Origin: Polyangium jinanense
Lineage (GTDB): Bacteria > Myxococcota > Polyangia > Polyangiales > Polyangiaceae
Assembly: GCF_028435365.1 (NCBI RefSeq)
Contig: NZ_JAGTJJ010000004.1
Location: 186,001 to 250,000 of the forward strand
Length of the DNA stretch: 64,000 nucleotides
Direction: 5' to 3'
How positions within the stretch are numbered: the stretch's first letter is position 1; every line of letters starts with the position of its first letter. Made by a program: the position numbers and the translations under genes. The notes beneath the pieces were generated by a model. It was not told where the DNA came from. It saw only the letters and a list, made by a program, of their open reading frames with translations, and did not search any database. This document shows positions 35,812 to 44,747 of this stretch, one piece after another.

Positions 35812-36360
35812 ATGGAGCAGCATCGAGACGAGCAGATCAACTGCGCGAGCTGCGGCTCGTCGTTCCTTTTTTCCGCCACCGACGCGGCCGCGCGCGCCGA
35901 GCGAGGGCATTCGTCCCCGCCGACACTGTGCAAGCCCTGCTGGCGCGAGAAGCGATCGAAGAGCGCGGGCCGTAGCGAAGGCCCGAGCCGCGGCGCTCCG
36001 CGCGGACGCGAAGGTCGAAGGCACGAGCCTGCCGCGCGCCCCGGCCGCTACACGGGCGACGTGAACGAATACCGAAGCCCGATGCCCGATCCGCACTTCG
36101 CCATGTACCCGTCGTACGGCCGACCCGCCGCGCCGGGGCATCGCGGTGGCGGCTTCCCGCAGCGAGGTCAGGGTCCGCGCGAAGGCGGCCAAGATCGCGC
36201 GCAAGGCCCGCGCGCCTCGTCCGGTCCGCGTGGCCCGCGCGGCCGCGGTTTTCCGATCACGTGCGCGGCGTGCGGCGTCGCGGCGACCGTCCCGTTCAAG
36301 CCGGCCGAGGGCCAGAAGGTCTACTGCCGGGCTTGCTTCCAGGCTGAAAAGCCGTCCTGA
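35812..36360 (+). CDS. Double zinc-ribbon protein with Gly/Arg/Pro-rich middle
   Basis: A 182-residue protein starting at MEQHRDEQINCASCG. It has an N-terminal CxxC...CxxC zinc ribbon (CASCG ... CKPC), a basic Gly/Arg/Pro/Gln-rich middle of about 100 residues (RGGGFPQRGQGPREGGQ) and a C-terminal zinc ribbon (ITCAACGVAATVPFKP ... VYCRACF). The C-terminal ribbon is of the type found in many bacterial small zinc-ribbon proteins. RGG-like disordered stretches often bind RNA, so a nucleic-acid role is a reasonable inference. The terminator and possible structured leader upstream may regulate it. Confidence 0.75.
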   Translation: MEQHRDEQINCASCGSSFLFSATDAAARAERGHSSPPTLCKPCWREKRSKSAGRSEGPSRGAPRGREGRRHEPAARPGRYTGDVNEYRSPMPDPHFAMYPSYGRPAAPGHRGGGFPQRGQGPREGGQDRAQGPRASSGPRGPRGRGFPITCAACGVAATVPFKPAEGQKVYCRACFQAEKPS

Positions 36361-36387
36361 AGTCTCCCACCTGACACCGGGGGGTTT

Positions 36388-36422
36388 GGGGGGCAAAGCG
36401 CGGCGAAGCCGCGCGGCCCCCC
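36388..36422. terminator. Hairpin between convergent zinc-ribbon and kinase genes
   Basis: GGGGGG ... GCGCGGC pairs with GCCGCGC ... CCCCCC around a GAA loop with a small internal loop. It lies between the stops at 36360 (+) and 36427 (-). There is no good T-run in either direction, so its efficiency is uncertain. Confidence 0.5.
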
Positions 36423-36426
36423 ATCG

Positions 36427-38313
36427 TCAAGCAATCTCGCAGGTGAGCTCGGGCGTGAACCCGACCTCGCCGGCGGTGATCGCCACACGCACGTCGAAGC
36501 TCGCGGCGCGGCGCGCCGTCTCCTCGACCATCCCCACGACCCACAGGCGCAGCGCGAGCGACGCCGGCTCGAACTCCGCGATCTGCAGGACCACCTTGCC
36601 GCTCTGGCTCGCGCCGACCTTCCACGCGCCGAAGCTGAAGAGCCGCGACCAGATCGAGATCCCGCGTCGGATCGCGATCTGCAGATCCGGCGCGGGCCGG
36701 AGCACGCTGCGCACCGTGTTGTGGAGCTCGCCGCCAATCGCGAGGCGGCCGAGCGCGCGCCATCGTGAAGGCTCGTGCAGCGAGATCGCGGTCGCGATCT
36801 CCATGTACGCGTCGAGCGCTTCGAGATCGTACGCGACGAGCGCGTTGATCGAGTCGTTCAGGAAGTCCTCGGCGTAGCGCTGCGGCAGCTGCGCCACGAC
36901 CTGCTCGCGCACGCGCGGCCCCGCGTCCTCGGTGAGGGCCTTGTCGACAGCACGCAGCACCGCGCCGCGCACCTGGTACATCCCGGGGAACCGCGACGCC
37001 GCGCGCGGCTGGACGTACCGCGACGGCGGACCCGCGCTGGAAGAACTCGCCGACGCGCTCGCCGCCGACGCCGCGCTCCGCGCCACGCCGAGCGGCTTGG
37101 GCATCGCCGGAGGCACGAGCGGCTCGACGCTGCGCGGCGAAGCGATGTAGTCGCCGCGCGGCGGAGGCCCGGGATCACTCGTGCGACTCGGGCTCCCCAT
37201 GCTCGGCACGACACGCGTCGGCGCGTACGGAATCGATGACGCGCCCGAATCGCTGAAGCTCGTCCGCACGCTCGGCCGGATCGGCGGCGGCGCGGTAGGC
37301 GGCTCGCGGAGCGGCGTCGAGATGCGATCGGGCTCGGGCAGGATCGTGGCCGGCGGCGGCGGAGGCGCGCCTTGGGATTGCGACACGCTCGCCTGCGCGA
37401 CGCGCCGGGGCAGGTTGATGATCCGGCCGAGCGCCATCGAGCGCTTCATCGGATCCGACGAGAAGCGGTCGAGCTCGCGCGCCACCTCGCCCGCGGTGGC
37501 GTAACGCTTCATCGGATCCTTCTGCAGGAGCTTCGCGACCACGGCTTCGAGCCGCGGATCGACGTGCACGCCCGCCGCGGCGAGCGTGGGCGCCTCGGCG
37601 TGCACGACGCGGAACGCCGTCGCCACGGCCGTCGGCGCGCGGAACGGCCGCGTGCCCGTGAGCAGTTCGTAGAGCAGCACGCCGACGGCGAAGAGATCAC
37701 TTCGTCCGTCGATCGGCGCATCCCCCGTGGCCTGCTCGGGCGAGAGATAGTCGGGCGTCCCGAACACCACACCGGTGCGCGTGCGTGGCGAGGGCCCGCT
37801 CGAGTCGAGCACTTTCGCGATGCCGAAATCCAGAAGCCTTACGACGGCTTGACCTCGCCCCGCGTCGAACGCGACGAAGACGTTCTCGGGCTTCAGATCA
37901 CGATGGATGATCCCCACGCGGTGGGCGGCGTCGAGCGCCTCGAGGACGGGGATGCACGTCGCGACGGAGGCGTCGACGTCGAAGCGCCCGAGGCGCTGCA
38001 GCGCGGAGCCCACGCCCTCGCCTTCGAGGTGCTCCATCACGATGTAGGGGCCCATCTCGCCCACGCCCGCGTCGATCACGTCGACGATGTTCGGGTGGCG
38101 GATGCGGTTGACCGCCTGGGCCTCCTGGAAGAAGCGCTGCGCGAGCTCGGTGTTCTCCGACAGCTCGGGGTGGAGGAACTTGATCGCGACCGCGCGGCCG
38201 GCGAGCACGTTCTCCGCACGAAAGACGTGGCCCATCCCGCCACCGCCGATGCGCTCTGCAAGGCGGTACTTGTTGTCGACGATCGCGCCGGGGGCGGGGG
38301 TTCGAGAAGCCAT
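36427..38313 (-). CDS. Ser/Thr protein kinase with C-terminal myxobacterial DUF2378-like domain
   Basis: A 628-residue Hanks-type kinase. The Gly loop GGGGMGHV (23-30), VAIK Lys at K45, HRDLKPEN (HRD at 137-139) and DFG (162-164) are intact, so it should be active. The kinase domain ends near residue 285. A Pro/Ser-rich linker of about 150 residues contains many candidate phosphosites and no membrane segment. The last 180 residues (RFPGMYQVRGAVLRAVDKAL, RWRALGRLAIGGELHNTV, ISIWSRLFSFGAWKVGASQ) resemble the Myxococcales-restricted TIGR02265/DUF2378 family. That domain may sense a signal or bind a partner; function unproven. Confidence 0.88.
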   Translation of the reverse strand: MASRTPAPGAIVDNKYRLAERIGGGGMGHVFRAENVLAGRAVAIKFLHPELSENTELAQRFFQEAQAVNRIRHPNIVDVIDAGVGEMGPYIVMEHLEGEGVGSALQRLGRFDVDASVATCIPVLEALDAAHRVGIIHRDLKPENVFVAFDAGRGQAVVRLLDFGIAKVLDSSGPSPRTRTGVVFGTPDYLSPEQATGDAPIDGRSDLFAVGVLLYELLTGTRPFRAPTAVATAFRVVHAEAPTLAAAGVHVDPRLEAVVAKLLQKDPMKRYATAGEVARELDRFSSDPMKRSMALGRIINLPRRVAQASVSQSQGAPPPPPATILPEPDRISTPLREPPTAPPPIRPSVRTSFSDSGASSIPYAPTRVVPSMGSPSRTSDPGPPPRGDYIASPRSVEPLVPPAMPKPLGVARSAASAASASASSSSAGPPSRYVQPRAASRFPGMYQVRGAVLRAVDKALTEDAGPRVREQVVAQLPQRYAEDFLNDSINALVAYDLEALDAYMEIATAISLHEPSRWRALGRLAIGGELHNTVRSVLRPAPDLQIAIRRGISIWSRLFSFGAWKVGASQSGKVVLQIAEFEPASLALRLWVVGMVEETARRAASFDVRVAITAGEVGFTPELTCEIA

Positions 38314-38573
38314 TCAGCCGGTGGACATGCTCGGATCCAGACAGACTCGCCTCGGGGTTCGGCCCAAGGCCCCGCCTCGAGGCAGAGCCGCTACGATACC
38401 CGTCTCCCAGGGCAAAGAGCCACTTCGGATGGTGCCAAGATAGCGAATCTCGGAGAGAGTGGGGGCCTCTTCGTTCCGCGTCCTCGTCCCTGTGCGCCGT
38501 TGCTGGTCCATCCCACGTTCCATCCCCCCGGATCGCGTGACAAACTTCACATTGATGCGTCAACGTCCCGCGT

Positions 38574-39413
38574 TCAACCGGGATGAACGCGGAGATCCAC
38601 GAGGGTTGTCGCGAGCTCGGCGAACCCCCGTCCCATGGCGGCCTCGGTCACATACTTCGGCGGAACGGGGAGCGTCTGCAAGTAGGCGCGCACGTTCGCC
38701 ACGCCGATCGTGGTCGTGAACGCCGCGAAGGCCGCCGCGTCATTGCCGCTGTCGCCCACGAACGCGTGGGTCACCCGCGCACGCGACGGGTCTTCCCCGA
38801 AGGCCGCCTCGAGGAGGCGGAGCGTGCCCGTGGCCTTGTCGGCCGGATCAAAGGAGAGGTGCAGGTGCACGCTCGACGCGAGCGTGTGAACGCCGCGCCT
38901 CGAGGCCTCCGCGCGCATGGCCGCGACGTCCTCGGCCGGCACGCGGCAGTGCTCGCCGATGTCGAGGGTCACGTCCGTGAAGCGCGCGCGGTTGTCGTCC
39001 GCGAGCGCCACGGTCGGAAAACGACGGCAGAGCTCCTCCGCGAGGGCCCGGAGCTCCGCGCGCCTCGATCCCGCCGCCGCGAGATCCTCCGGGAACACGA
39101 AGCGCAAGCGAGCCGCGGAGCCGGGGCGCCGCTCCTTGACGAGGGCCACCGCGCCGTTCTCGGCGATCGCCGCATCGAGCGGCCACTGCCGCACGAGCAC
39201 CTCGGCCCATCCGCCGGGCCGCCCCGTGCACGCGACGAGCCGCATCCCCGCTTCCCGCAGCCGGAAGAGCGACGCATACGCGACCTCCGTGAGCTCGCCG
39301 TGATCGAGCAGCGTGTCGTCCAGATCGAAGACGAGCCCGGCGAGCCCGCGCGCCTCCTCCGCTGGCATCGCGGCGAGCGCGAGCGGTGCGGCCGAGATCG
39401 ACGCGGCCGTCAC
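38574..39413 (-). CDS. HAD-superfamily phosphatase (MPGP/Cof-like)
   Basis: A HAD-type phosphohydrolase of about 279 residues. Motif I is VFDLDDTLLDHGEL (nucleophile and acid Asp), motif II is ACTGRPGG, and the C-terminal motifs are the Lys in DKATGTLRLLE and FVGDSGNDAAAFAAF. The cap and motif order resemble mannosyl-3-phosphoglycerate and sucrose phosphatases of the HAD-IIB group. The substrate is unknown. A GTG start at 39413 overlaps the rlmI stop by four bases; ATG at 39368 is an alternative that starts closer to motif I. Confidence 0.8.
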   Translation of the reverse strand: MTAASISAAPLALAAMPAEEARGLAGLVFDLDDTLLDHGELTEVAYASLFRLREAGMRLVACTGRPGGWAEVLVRQWPLDAAIAENGAVALVKERRPGSAARLRFVFPEDLAAAGSRRAELRALAEELCRRFPTVALADDNRARFTDVTLDIGEHCRVPAEDVAAMRAEASRRGVHTLASSVHLHLSFDPADKATGTLRLLEAAFGEDPSRARVTHAFVGDSGNDAAAFAAFTTTIGVANVRAYLQTLPVPPKYVTEAAMGRGFAELATTLVDLRVHPG

Positions 39414-40687
39414 AACACCTCGAGCCGCGCGATCACGCTCTTCAGGTAGAGCCCCTCCGGGAACGCCGCGCTCACCGGGTGATCCGCGCCCTGGAAGTGC
39501 CGATCGAAGATGACCGCGTGCATGCGCGCCTCGCGCGCTCCGAGGGCGAGCGCGCGCGTGAGGTCGTCGATCGAGACCGCGCTCGAGCACGAGCTGAGCA
39601 CGAGGATCCCGCCCGCCTTCGTGGCCCGACAGCCCGCGGAAGCGAGCGCCTTGTACACGCCGAGCGCGCCTTCCTTCGCGCCACGCGTGGGCGAGAGCTT
39701 CGGCGGATCGCAGAGCACGATGTCGAAGCCGCCCTCGGCCGAGGCCCGCGACAGCGCCTGACGCGCGTCGTCACGCTGGAAGTGGATCCGCCCAAGTAGC
39801 CCATTCTTCCGCGCGCACTCCGCGCCGACCTCGATCGCGAGCGCGCTCTCGTCGACCGCGACGACCTCTTTCGCGCCTCCACGCGCCGCCGCCATCGCGA
39901 ACGTCCCCACGAAGGAGAACGCGTCGAGCACGCGCCGCCCGTGCGCGAGCTGCTCGACCCGCGCCCGAAGCGTGCGTTGATCCAGGTAAAAGCCCGTCTT
40001 TTGCCCGAGCGCGAGCGGGATCTCGTACGAAAGCCCGCGCTCCAGGAACGAGAACCTGTCGACGCTCGCATCCCCGCGGACCACGCCCGCGGACGCCTCG
40101 AAGCCCTCCTTCTTCGCGAGCTCGGCCGAGGTGCGGTCGACGATCGCGCGCGGCGAGAGCAACTCGGAAAGCGCGTCGAACACGATCCCTTCGCGCCGCT
40201 TCACGCCGATCGTGCCGATCTGCACCACGGCCACGTCCCCGAGGAGGTCGACGACGAGCCCCGGCAGCCCGTCCCCCTCGGCGTGGATCAGCCGGTAGGC
40301 CGTGGTCTCGTGCCCCGCGATATGGTTCGGCAGGCCGAGATCACGCCGGTGCTGGATCGCGCGTTCGATACGGCGGCGGAAGAGCGCGCCGTCGATGGGC
40401 GAGTCGTCGCGGGTGTAGATGCGGACCGGGATCGCCGACCGGGGGGTGTAGAGGCCGTGGCCCAGGGTCGCGCCGTGGGGGTCTATGACCTTGACCTCGT
40501 CGCCGGGGAGGGCGCCGCCCTCGATGCGGGCGATGGCCTGCGCGAAGACCCAGGGGTGTCCGGTCCAGACGGGCCTCACATGGCCCGGCTTGAGGGTGAC
40601 GATGGGGATGGGGGACCCTGACCTACGCCCCTCGGGGCGGGGAGGACTCGGGTCGGGGGCATGGGCGGATCTCGCGCGCGCGTTCAT
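39410..40687 (-). CDS. rlmI: 23S rRNA m5C methyltransferase RlmI-type
   Basis: A 425-residue SAM-dependent methyltransferase of the RlmI family, which makes 5-methylcytosine at position 1962 of 23S rRNA in E. coli. An N-terminal PUA-like domain (VTLKPGHVRPVWTGHPWVF, LPGDEVKVIDPHG) precedes the Rossmann domain with RVLDAFSFVGTFAMAAARGG (SAM site), DIVLCDPPKLSP and LVLSSCSSAV, which holds the catalytic Cys. An N-terminal extension of about 25 Pro/Arg-rich residues is atypical. It is co-transcribed with the HAD phosphatase. Confidence 0.88.
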   Translation of the reverse strand: MNARARSAHAPDPSPPRPEGRRSGSPIPIVTLKPGHVRPVWTGHPWVFAQAIARIEGGALPGDEVKVIDPHGATLGHGLYTPRSAIPVRIYTRDDSPIDGALFRRRIERAIQHRRDLGLPNHIAGHETTAYRLIHAEGDGLPGLVVDLLGDVAVVQIGTIGVKRREGIVFDALSELLSPRAIVDRTSAELAKKEGFEASAGVVRGDASVDRFSFLERGLSYEIPLALGQKTGFYLDQRTLRARVEQLAHGRRVLDAFSFVGTFAMAAARGGAKEVVAVDESALAIEVGAECARKNGLLGRIHFQRDDARQALSRASAEGGFDIVLCDPPKLSPTRGAKEGALGVYKALASAGCRATKAGGILVLSSCSSAVSIDDLTRALALGAREARMHAVIFDRHFQGADHPVSAAFPEGLYLKSVIARLEVL

Positions 40688-40925
40688 GAGCGTCCGGTCG
40701 GAAGAACGAGGGTCGCCCCCCTCGGAATGCGTACCGATGGGCGGCTGGCTGGGGTATTGTTCTCTTTAGGCAGTCGCTTGGCCACCGTGTGAACCTTTCA
40801 TCACAGCCCGCCGTGGCAGACGATGCACGCGAGTGCACTGAGATCTCGCGTAAACCGTCTCTCTCAGCGTGCTGGCCGATGGCACTCCGGTTGCTAGGCT
40901 GCAAGCACAAACGAGGAGTCGTCCC

Positions 40926-41981
40926 ATGCGCCGCTTGACCCCTGCTTTCATCGTGGCTGCCGCTGCACTGAGCCAACCCGCCGTGGCGTTGGCGGATTGC
41001 CCGCCGGGTGCGTGGTTCTGCGAGGACGAGGCTCCCGCGCAACCCGCGCCCCCGCCCGAGGCCGACACGCTCCCGCCTCCGCCGCCCGCGGTCGAGGTGA
41101 TCGAAGAAGAAGAGGCGCTGCCGCCGCCGCCCGCGCGGCCCGCGCCCCAGGTTCGTCGCTCCCAACCGCCGGTCGTCATTTATCAACCCGCGCCGCAGCA
41201 GCCGCAGGTCGTGCAGCAGCAGCCGGCGCAGACGCAGATCATCATCGTCGCGCCGGGTGCCCGGACGCACGTGGTTCGTCGGCACCATCCGGCCGTTCGC
41301 GTCACGCCGCCTCCGGCGCCTCCGCCGCCGGCCCGCGTGATGGCCGCGCCCGCGCGTCTGCGCACGCCGATCGTGGCGCCTGCGAAGCGCCGCTGGCAGC
41401 CCGAGTGGGGCCTCAACCTGCGCCTGCAGGGCGTCGCGATGGGCAGCGATAACGACCGTCACGACAACGGAGAACAAGGCGCGCATCCCGACGCCGGGAT
41501 GGGCGGCTTCGGGCTCGGCCTGCGATATCGCCCCGTGCCCGCGTTTGCCGTCGAGGGCTCGTTCGACATCATCGGCGGGACCGACTACAACGGCTTCGAT
41601 CGCGTCGAGACCCCGTTCACGTTGAGCGGCCTTCTCTACGTGAACCCGCGCAGCCGTGCGCAGTTTTACCTGACCGGCGGCGTGCACTGGTCGAGCGCGA
41701 CGGTGCAGTCGGAGAACGCGGACCCGCGTTTGTCGCCGAACCCCGAGGGCACCAACTTCTCCACGGAGTACAGCTACTTCGGCGGGCAAGGTGGCATCGG
41801 CCTCGAGTTCCGCGTCTCGCGCAGGCTCGCGCTCAACATCGACGCGATCGCGTTCATCCGCAAGCGGACGGACGACAACGCCGCGTCGGGCCCGGCCGAG
41901 TTCATCGATCCGAACACGGGTCGCACGACGAACACCTCCGGCGGCGGCCTCTTCCGCGGCGGCCTGACCTTCTGGTGGTGA
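40926..41981 (+). CDS. Outer-membrane beta-barrel protein with Pro/Gln-rich N terminus
   Basis: A 351-residue protein starting at MRRLTPAFIVAAAALSQPAV, a signal peptide, with GAGGAGTC-type purine-rich sequence upstream. Mature residues about 30-160 form a Pro/Gln/Ala-rich region with acidic EEEE and a PPPP stretch. From about 160 onward, alternating strands (NLRLQGVAMGS, FGLGLRYRPVPAFAVEGS, QFYLTGGVHWSSA) and the terminal FWW suggest a small outer-membrane barrel. The Pro-rich part may span the periplasm or peptidoglycan. Function unknown. The gene is divergent from rlmI across 238 bases. Confidence 0.7.
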   Translation: MRRLTPAFIVAAAALSQPAVALADCPPGAWFCEDEAPAQPAPPPEADTLPPPPPAVEVIEEEEALPPPPARPAPQVRRSQPPVVIYQPAPQQPQVVQQQPAQTQIIIVAPGARTHVVRRHHPAVRVTPPPAPPPPARVMAAPARLRTPIVAPAKRRWQPEWGLNLRLQGVAMGSDNDRHDNGEQGAHPDAGMGGFGLGLRYRPVPAFAVEGSFDIIGGTDYNGFDRVETPFTLSGLLYVNPRSRAQFYLTGGVHWSSATVQSENADPRLSPNPEGTNFSTEYSYFGGQGGIGLEFRVSRRLALNIDAIAFIRKRTDDNAASGPAEFIDPNTGRTTNTSGGGLFRGGLTFWW

Positions 41982-41985
41982 CAGC

Positions 41986-42007
41986 GCGCGCCGGCCTCCC
42001 GGCGCGC
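41986..42007. terminator. GC hairpin after the outer-membrane protein gene
   Basis: A perfect 9-bp stem GCGCGCCGG/CCGGCGCGC with a 4-base loop starts 4 bases after the stop at 41981. No T-run follows, so it may act as an mRNA-stabilising hairpin or a weak terminator before lnt. Confidence 0.45.
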
Positions 42008-42079
42008 GGCCCCCGCCGCTGCTAGATCCTCTCCACGCGGCCCGGCTCTCTCTCCTCCTCGCCGGGCCGATTCCCCACC

Positions 42080-43732
42080 ATGCAACGACTGCGGCGCCAC
42101 AAGGCCCTCCTCCTGGCCATCGCCGGGGGAATCCTCTTCGCCCTCACCTCCCCTCCGACCGACCTCTATCCCGCGGTGTTCCTCGGCCTCGCGCTGCTCG
42201 CGTGGTCGCTCGAGGACGCGCCGACGGCATGGCGCGCGTTCGGCCGCGGAGCCGCGTGGGCGACGGCCGCGGGCATCGTGGGCCTGCGCTTCGTGCCGAG
42301 CGTGGTCCAGCGCTTCACGCCGCTCGGCTCGGCGGCTTCGTACCTCGCGCTCGTCCTGCTCGCCGCGGGGCAATCCCTCATCTGGGCGATCGGCGCGGGC
42401 GCGACGCACCTCGTCCATCGCCGCGCTCGCGCGCCGTTCATCCTCGCGTTTGCTATCGGCGTGTTCGTCGCGGTCTCGCTCCCTTCGGTCTTCGCGTGGA
42501 CGCCGGCCGGCCTCGTGAGCCCGTGGCCTGCGCTCGTGCAGCTCGCGGACATCGTCGGTGAACGCGGCGTGTCCGTGATCTTCGCCGTCTCCGCGGCCTT
42601 CCTCGCGCGTGCGCTCCAGGCGCTCTTCGCAGAGGACGCGACGTCGATGAAGGCGCGCTTCGACAGGAAGACCACGGTGCCGCTCGCGATCGCCGCCGCG
42701 ATCCCCGCACTGCTCCTGCTCCACGGCGCGCTCCGCATTCGCTTTCTCTCCACGCAGCCCTCGGTGGTGCGCTCGATCCGCGTCGCGCTCCTCAACCAGG
42801 CCGTCGGTCCGACGGAGCGCTGGGATCCGAAAAATCACGTGGGGATCCTGCGCGATTTGCGGCGCCTCACGAAGGACGCCGAGGCGGGCGGCGTCGACCT
42901 CACGGTCTGGCCCGAGGCGGCCTATCCCTACCCGCTCATGCACGGCACGACGCAGGCGCCGCGCGGGCCACGCGGGATTCACGGCGACGGCGCGCGTGGG
43001 CCGATCTTGTTCGGGCTCATCATGCTGGAGAAGCCGACGGCCACGAGCCCCGGCATCGTCGAGACGAACAGCCGCAACTCCGCGACCCTCGTCCTGCCGG
43101 ACGGCTCGCTCCAGCCCTCGTACGACAAGCTCGAGCTCCTCTGGTTCGGCGAGACCGTCCCTCTCGGCGCCTACATCCCTTGGCTGCGCCGCATCTTCCA
43201 GGCGAGCGGCGGCCTCGTGCCCGGCACCGAGCCGACGGCGCTCGTGCTTCCCCACGCGAACGGCCCCGTGCGCATGGGCGTGCTCAACTGTTACGAGGAC
43301 ACGCTCCCGGGCGTCGGCCTGCGAATCACACGCGCGCTCCAGCCGAACCTGCTCGTGAACGTCACGAACGACGCCTGGTTCGTGGGCACCGCGGAGCCCG
43401 AGCTCCACGCGCGGCTCGCGGCCATGCGCGCGATCGAGCATCGCCTGGATCTCGTGCGCGCCGTGAACCTCGGCGTGCTCTCGTGGATCGACGCGCGTGG
43501 CATCGTCGTCGCGCGCGACGACTCCACGTCGCCCTCCACGCTCGTCGCGACGCCCACGCTCCGTGACGGATCCCTCACGATCTACGGTCGCTTCGGGGAC
43601 AAACCGCTCTGCTTCGGATTCGTGGCCGCGATCGCCGCGTTCGTTTGGCGATCACGCCGCAAAGTGGGTTCGAAAAACGAAACCGGCGCGAGCGATGAGG
43701 CCCGCGCCGGTTCCGGTAAAGCGGAGACGTAG
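42080..43732 (+). CDS. lnt: Apolipoprotein N-acyltransferase
   Basis: A 550-residue inner-membrane enzyme adding the third acyl chain to lipoproteins. The N-terminal half has about six to seven membrane helices. The C-terminal nitrilase-like domain has the catalytic triad E279 (VWPEAAYP), K350 (YDKLELLWFGE) and C404 (LNCYEDTLPG), followed by VNVTNDAWF and a final hydrophobic helix. A charged tail of about 35 residues ends the protein. It would act on the many lipoproteins seen in this window. The terminator of the convergent HU gene lies inside its last codons (43668-43712). Confidence 0.93.
   Translation: MQRLRRHKALLLAIAGGILFALTSPPTDLYPAVFLGLALLAWSLEDAPTAWRAFGRGAAWATAAGIVGLRFVPSVVQRFTPLGSAASYLALVLLAAGQSLIWAIGAGATHLVHRRARAPFILAFAIGVFVAVSLPSVFAWTPAGLVSPWPALVQLADIVGERGVSVIFAVSAAFLARALQALFAEDATSMKARFDRKTTVPLAIAAAIPALLLLHGALRIRFLSTQPSVVRSIRVALLNQAVGPTERWDPKNHVGILRDLRRLTKDAEAGGVDLTVWPEAAYPYPLMHGTTQAPRGPRGIHGDGARGPILFGLIMLEKPTATSPGIVETNSRNSATLVLPDGSLQPSYDKLELLWFGETVPLGAYIPWLRRIFQASGGLVPGTEPTALVLPHANGPVRMGVLNCYEDTLPGVGLRITRALQPNLLVNVTNDAWFVGTAEPELHARLAAMRAIEHRLDLVRAVNLGVLSWIDARGIVVARDDSTSPSTLVATPTLRDGSLTIYGRFGDKPLCFGFVAAIAAFVWRSRRKVGSKNETGASDEARAGSGKAET
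43668..43712 (-). terminator. Intrinsic terminator of the HU gene, inside lnt
   Basis: On the minus strand AACCGGCGCG pairs with CGCGCCGGTT across a 12-base loop and is followed by TTTCGTTTTTCG. The terminator lies 34 bases after the HU stop, entirely within the 3' coding end of the convergent lnt gene. Confidence 0.7.
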
Positions 43733-43745
43733 ACCGAAGATTCGG

Positions 43746-44060
43746 TTACGCGCCCACCTGATCCTTGAGGCCCTTGACCGGCGTCGCGCGGACCTTGCGG
43801 CTCGCGGGCTTGCCCTTGATGGTCATGGGCTCCTTCGTGAACGGATTGACACCCTGCCGATCGGCGGTGGCGGGCGTCGCCTTCGCCTTGAGCTTGACGA
43901 GCCCCGGGATCGTGATTTCGCCCGGACCATCCGATCCGAGTTGCTTGGCCACGAGCGCCGAGAGCGCGTCGAGGACGCCACCCACGGCCTTCTTGTCGAG
44001 GCCGGTGCTCTCGGCGAGAGCGGCCGTGATCTGGGCTTTCGTCAGCTTGCTAAGAGGCAT
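43746..44060 (-). CDS. HU-family DNA-binding protein
   Basis: A 104-residue histone-like protein. The start at 44060 is supported by AGGAGG upstream. Family features are LTKAQITAALAESTGLDKKAV at the N terminus and GEITIPGLVKLKAKATPA plus GVNPFTKEPMTIKGKPASRK, which forms the DNA-contacting beta-arm. It bends and compacts DNA. The sequence is slightly longer than the 90-residue E. coli HU and ends in a short basic-neutral tail. It is followed by the terminator inside lnt. Confidence 0.92.
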   Translation of the reverse strand: MPLSKLTKAQITAALAESTGLDKKAVGGVLDALSALVAKQLGSDGPGEITIPGLVKLKAKATPATADRQGVNPFTKEPMTIKGKPASRKVRATPVKGLKDQVGA

Positions 44061-44196
44061 CCTGCCCTCCTCTTGGATCGCCGCCCGATACCGGTGACGA
44101 CCGCATGAAATGGCTCGGTCCGAGCACGTCCTGGACGCGAGCGGGCGACCGTTTAACAGGCGAAGACTGGCCTCGCAAGGCAAAATCTCGCGAACG

Positions 44197-44745
44197 TCAC
44201 CGGGGGCCGTCGGTTGTCCGCGCGCTCGCCGCCGCCTCGAGCTCCCGCGTCCGCGCCGTCATCTCGCGGTCCTCGGCATCCGTCCGGTGGTCGTACCCGA
44301 CGAGGTGCAAAAGGCCGTGCGCGAGCAGCATCGTGAGCTCGGCGAGCAGCGGACGGCTTTGCTCCGCGGCCTGTCGCCGCGCCGTGTCAATCGACAGGAT
44401 CACGTCCCCGAGGGGCCCTACATGCGGCCAACCCGCGCCGATCTCCGCGCCCTTCGCCCCCTTCGGCTTCCACCCGCGCGGACGCTCGTGCAGCGGAAAA
44501 GAAAGGACGTCCGTGGGTTTGTCCTTGTGCCGGTACGAACGATTCAGCTCGTGGATCGTCGCGTCGTCGACGAGCGCAATGCTGAGCTCGACCCCCGAGA
44601 GCCCCAGGTGATCGAGCATCTTGCCGGCGCGGCGGCGGATCACGGCGGGCGAAGCGCCTTCGAACGGCCCCCCCCGCGTCGCGACCTCCACCACGTTTGG
44701 CGCGGGCGCGGGCGGGGCGGGTTTGCCCTTCTTTTTGGTCGCCAC
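44197..44745 (-). CDS. ybeY: YbeY rRNA maturation endoribonuclease
   Basis: A 182-residue zinc-dependent endoribonuclease of 16S rRNA processing and ribosome quality control. The metal motif H3xH5xH is at H143, H147, H153 (AHGLLHLVGYDH), preceded by NRSYRHKDKPTDVLSFPL and LGDVILSID. A Lys/Pro-rich N-terminal extension of about 20 residues (KKKGKPAPPAP) is unusual. It lies two bases from the transaldolase gene, so the two are probably co-transcribed. Confidence 0.93.
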   Translation of the reverse strand: MATKKKGKPAPPAPAPNVVEVATRGGPFEGASPAVIRRRAGKMLDHLGLSGVELSIALVDDATIHELNRSYRHKDKPTDVLSFPLHERPRGWKPKGAKGAEIGAGWPHVGPLGDVILSIDTARRQAAEQSRPLLAELTMLLAHGLLHLVGYDHRTDAEDREMTARTRELEAAASARTTDGPR

Positions 44746-44747
44746 GG

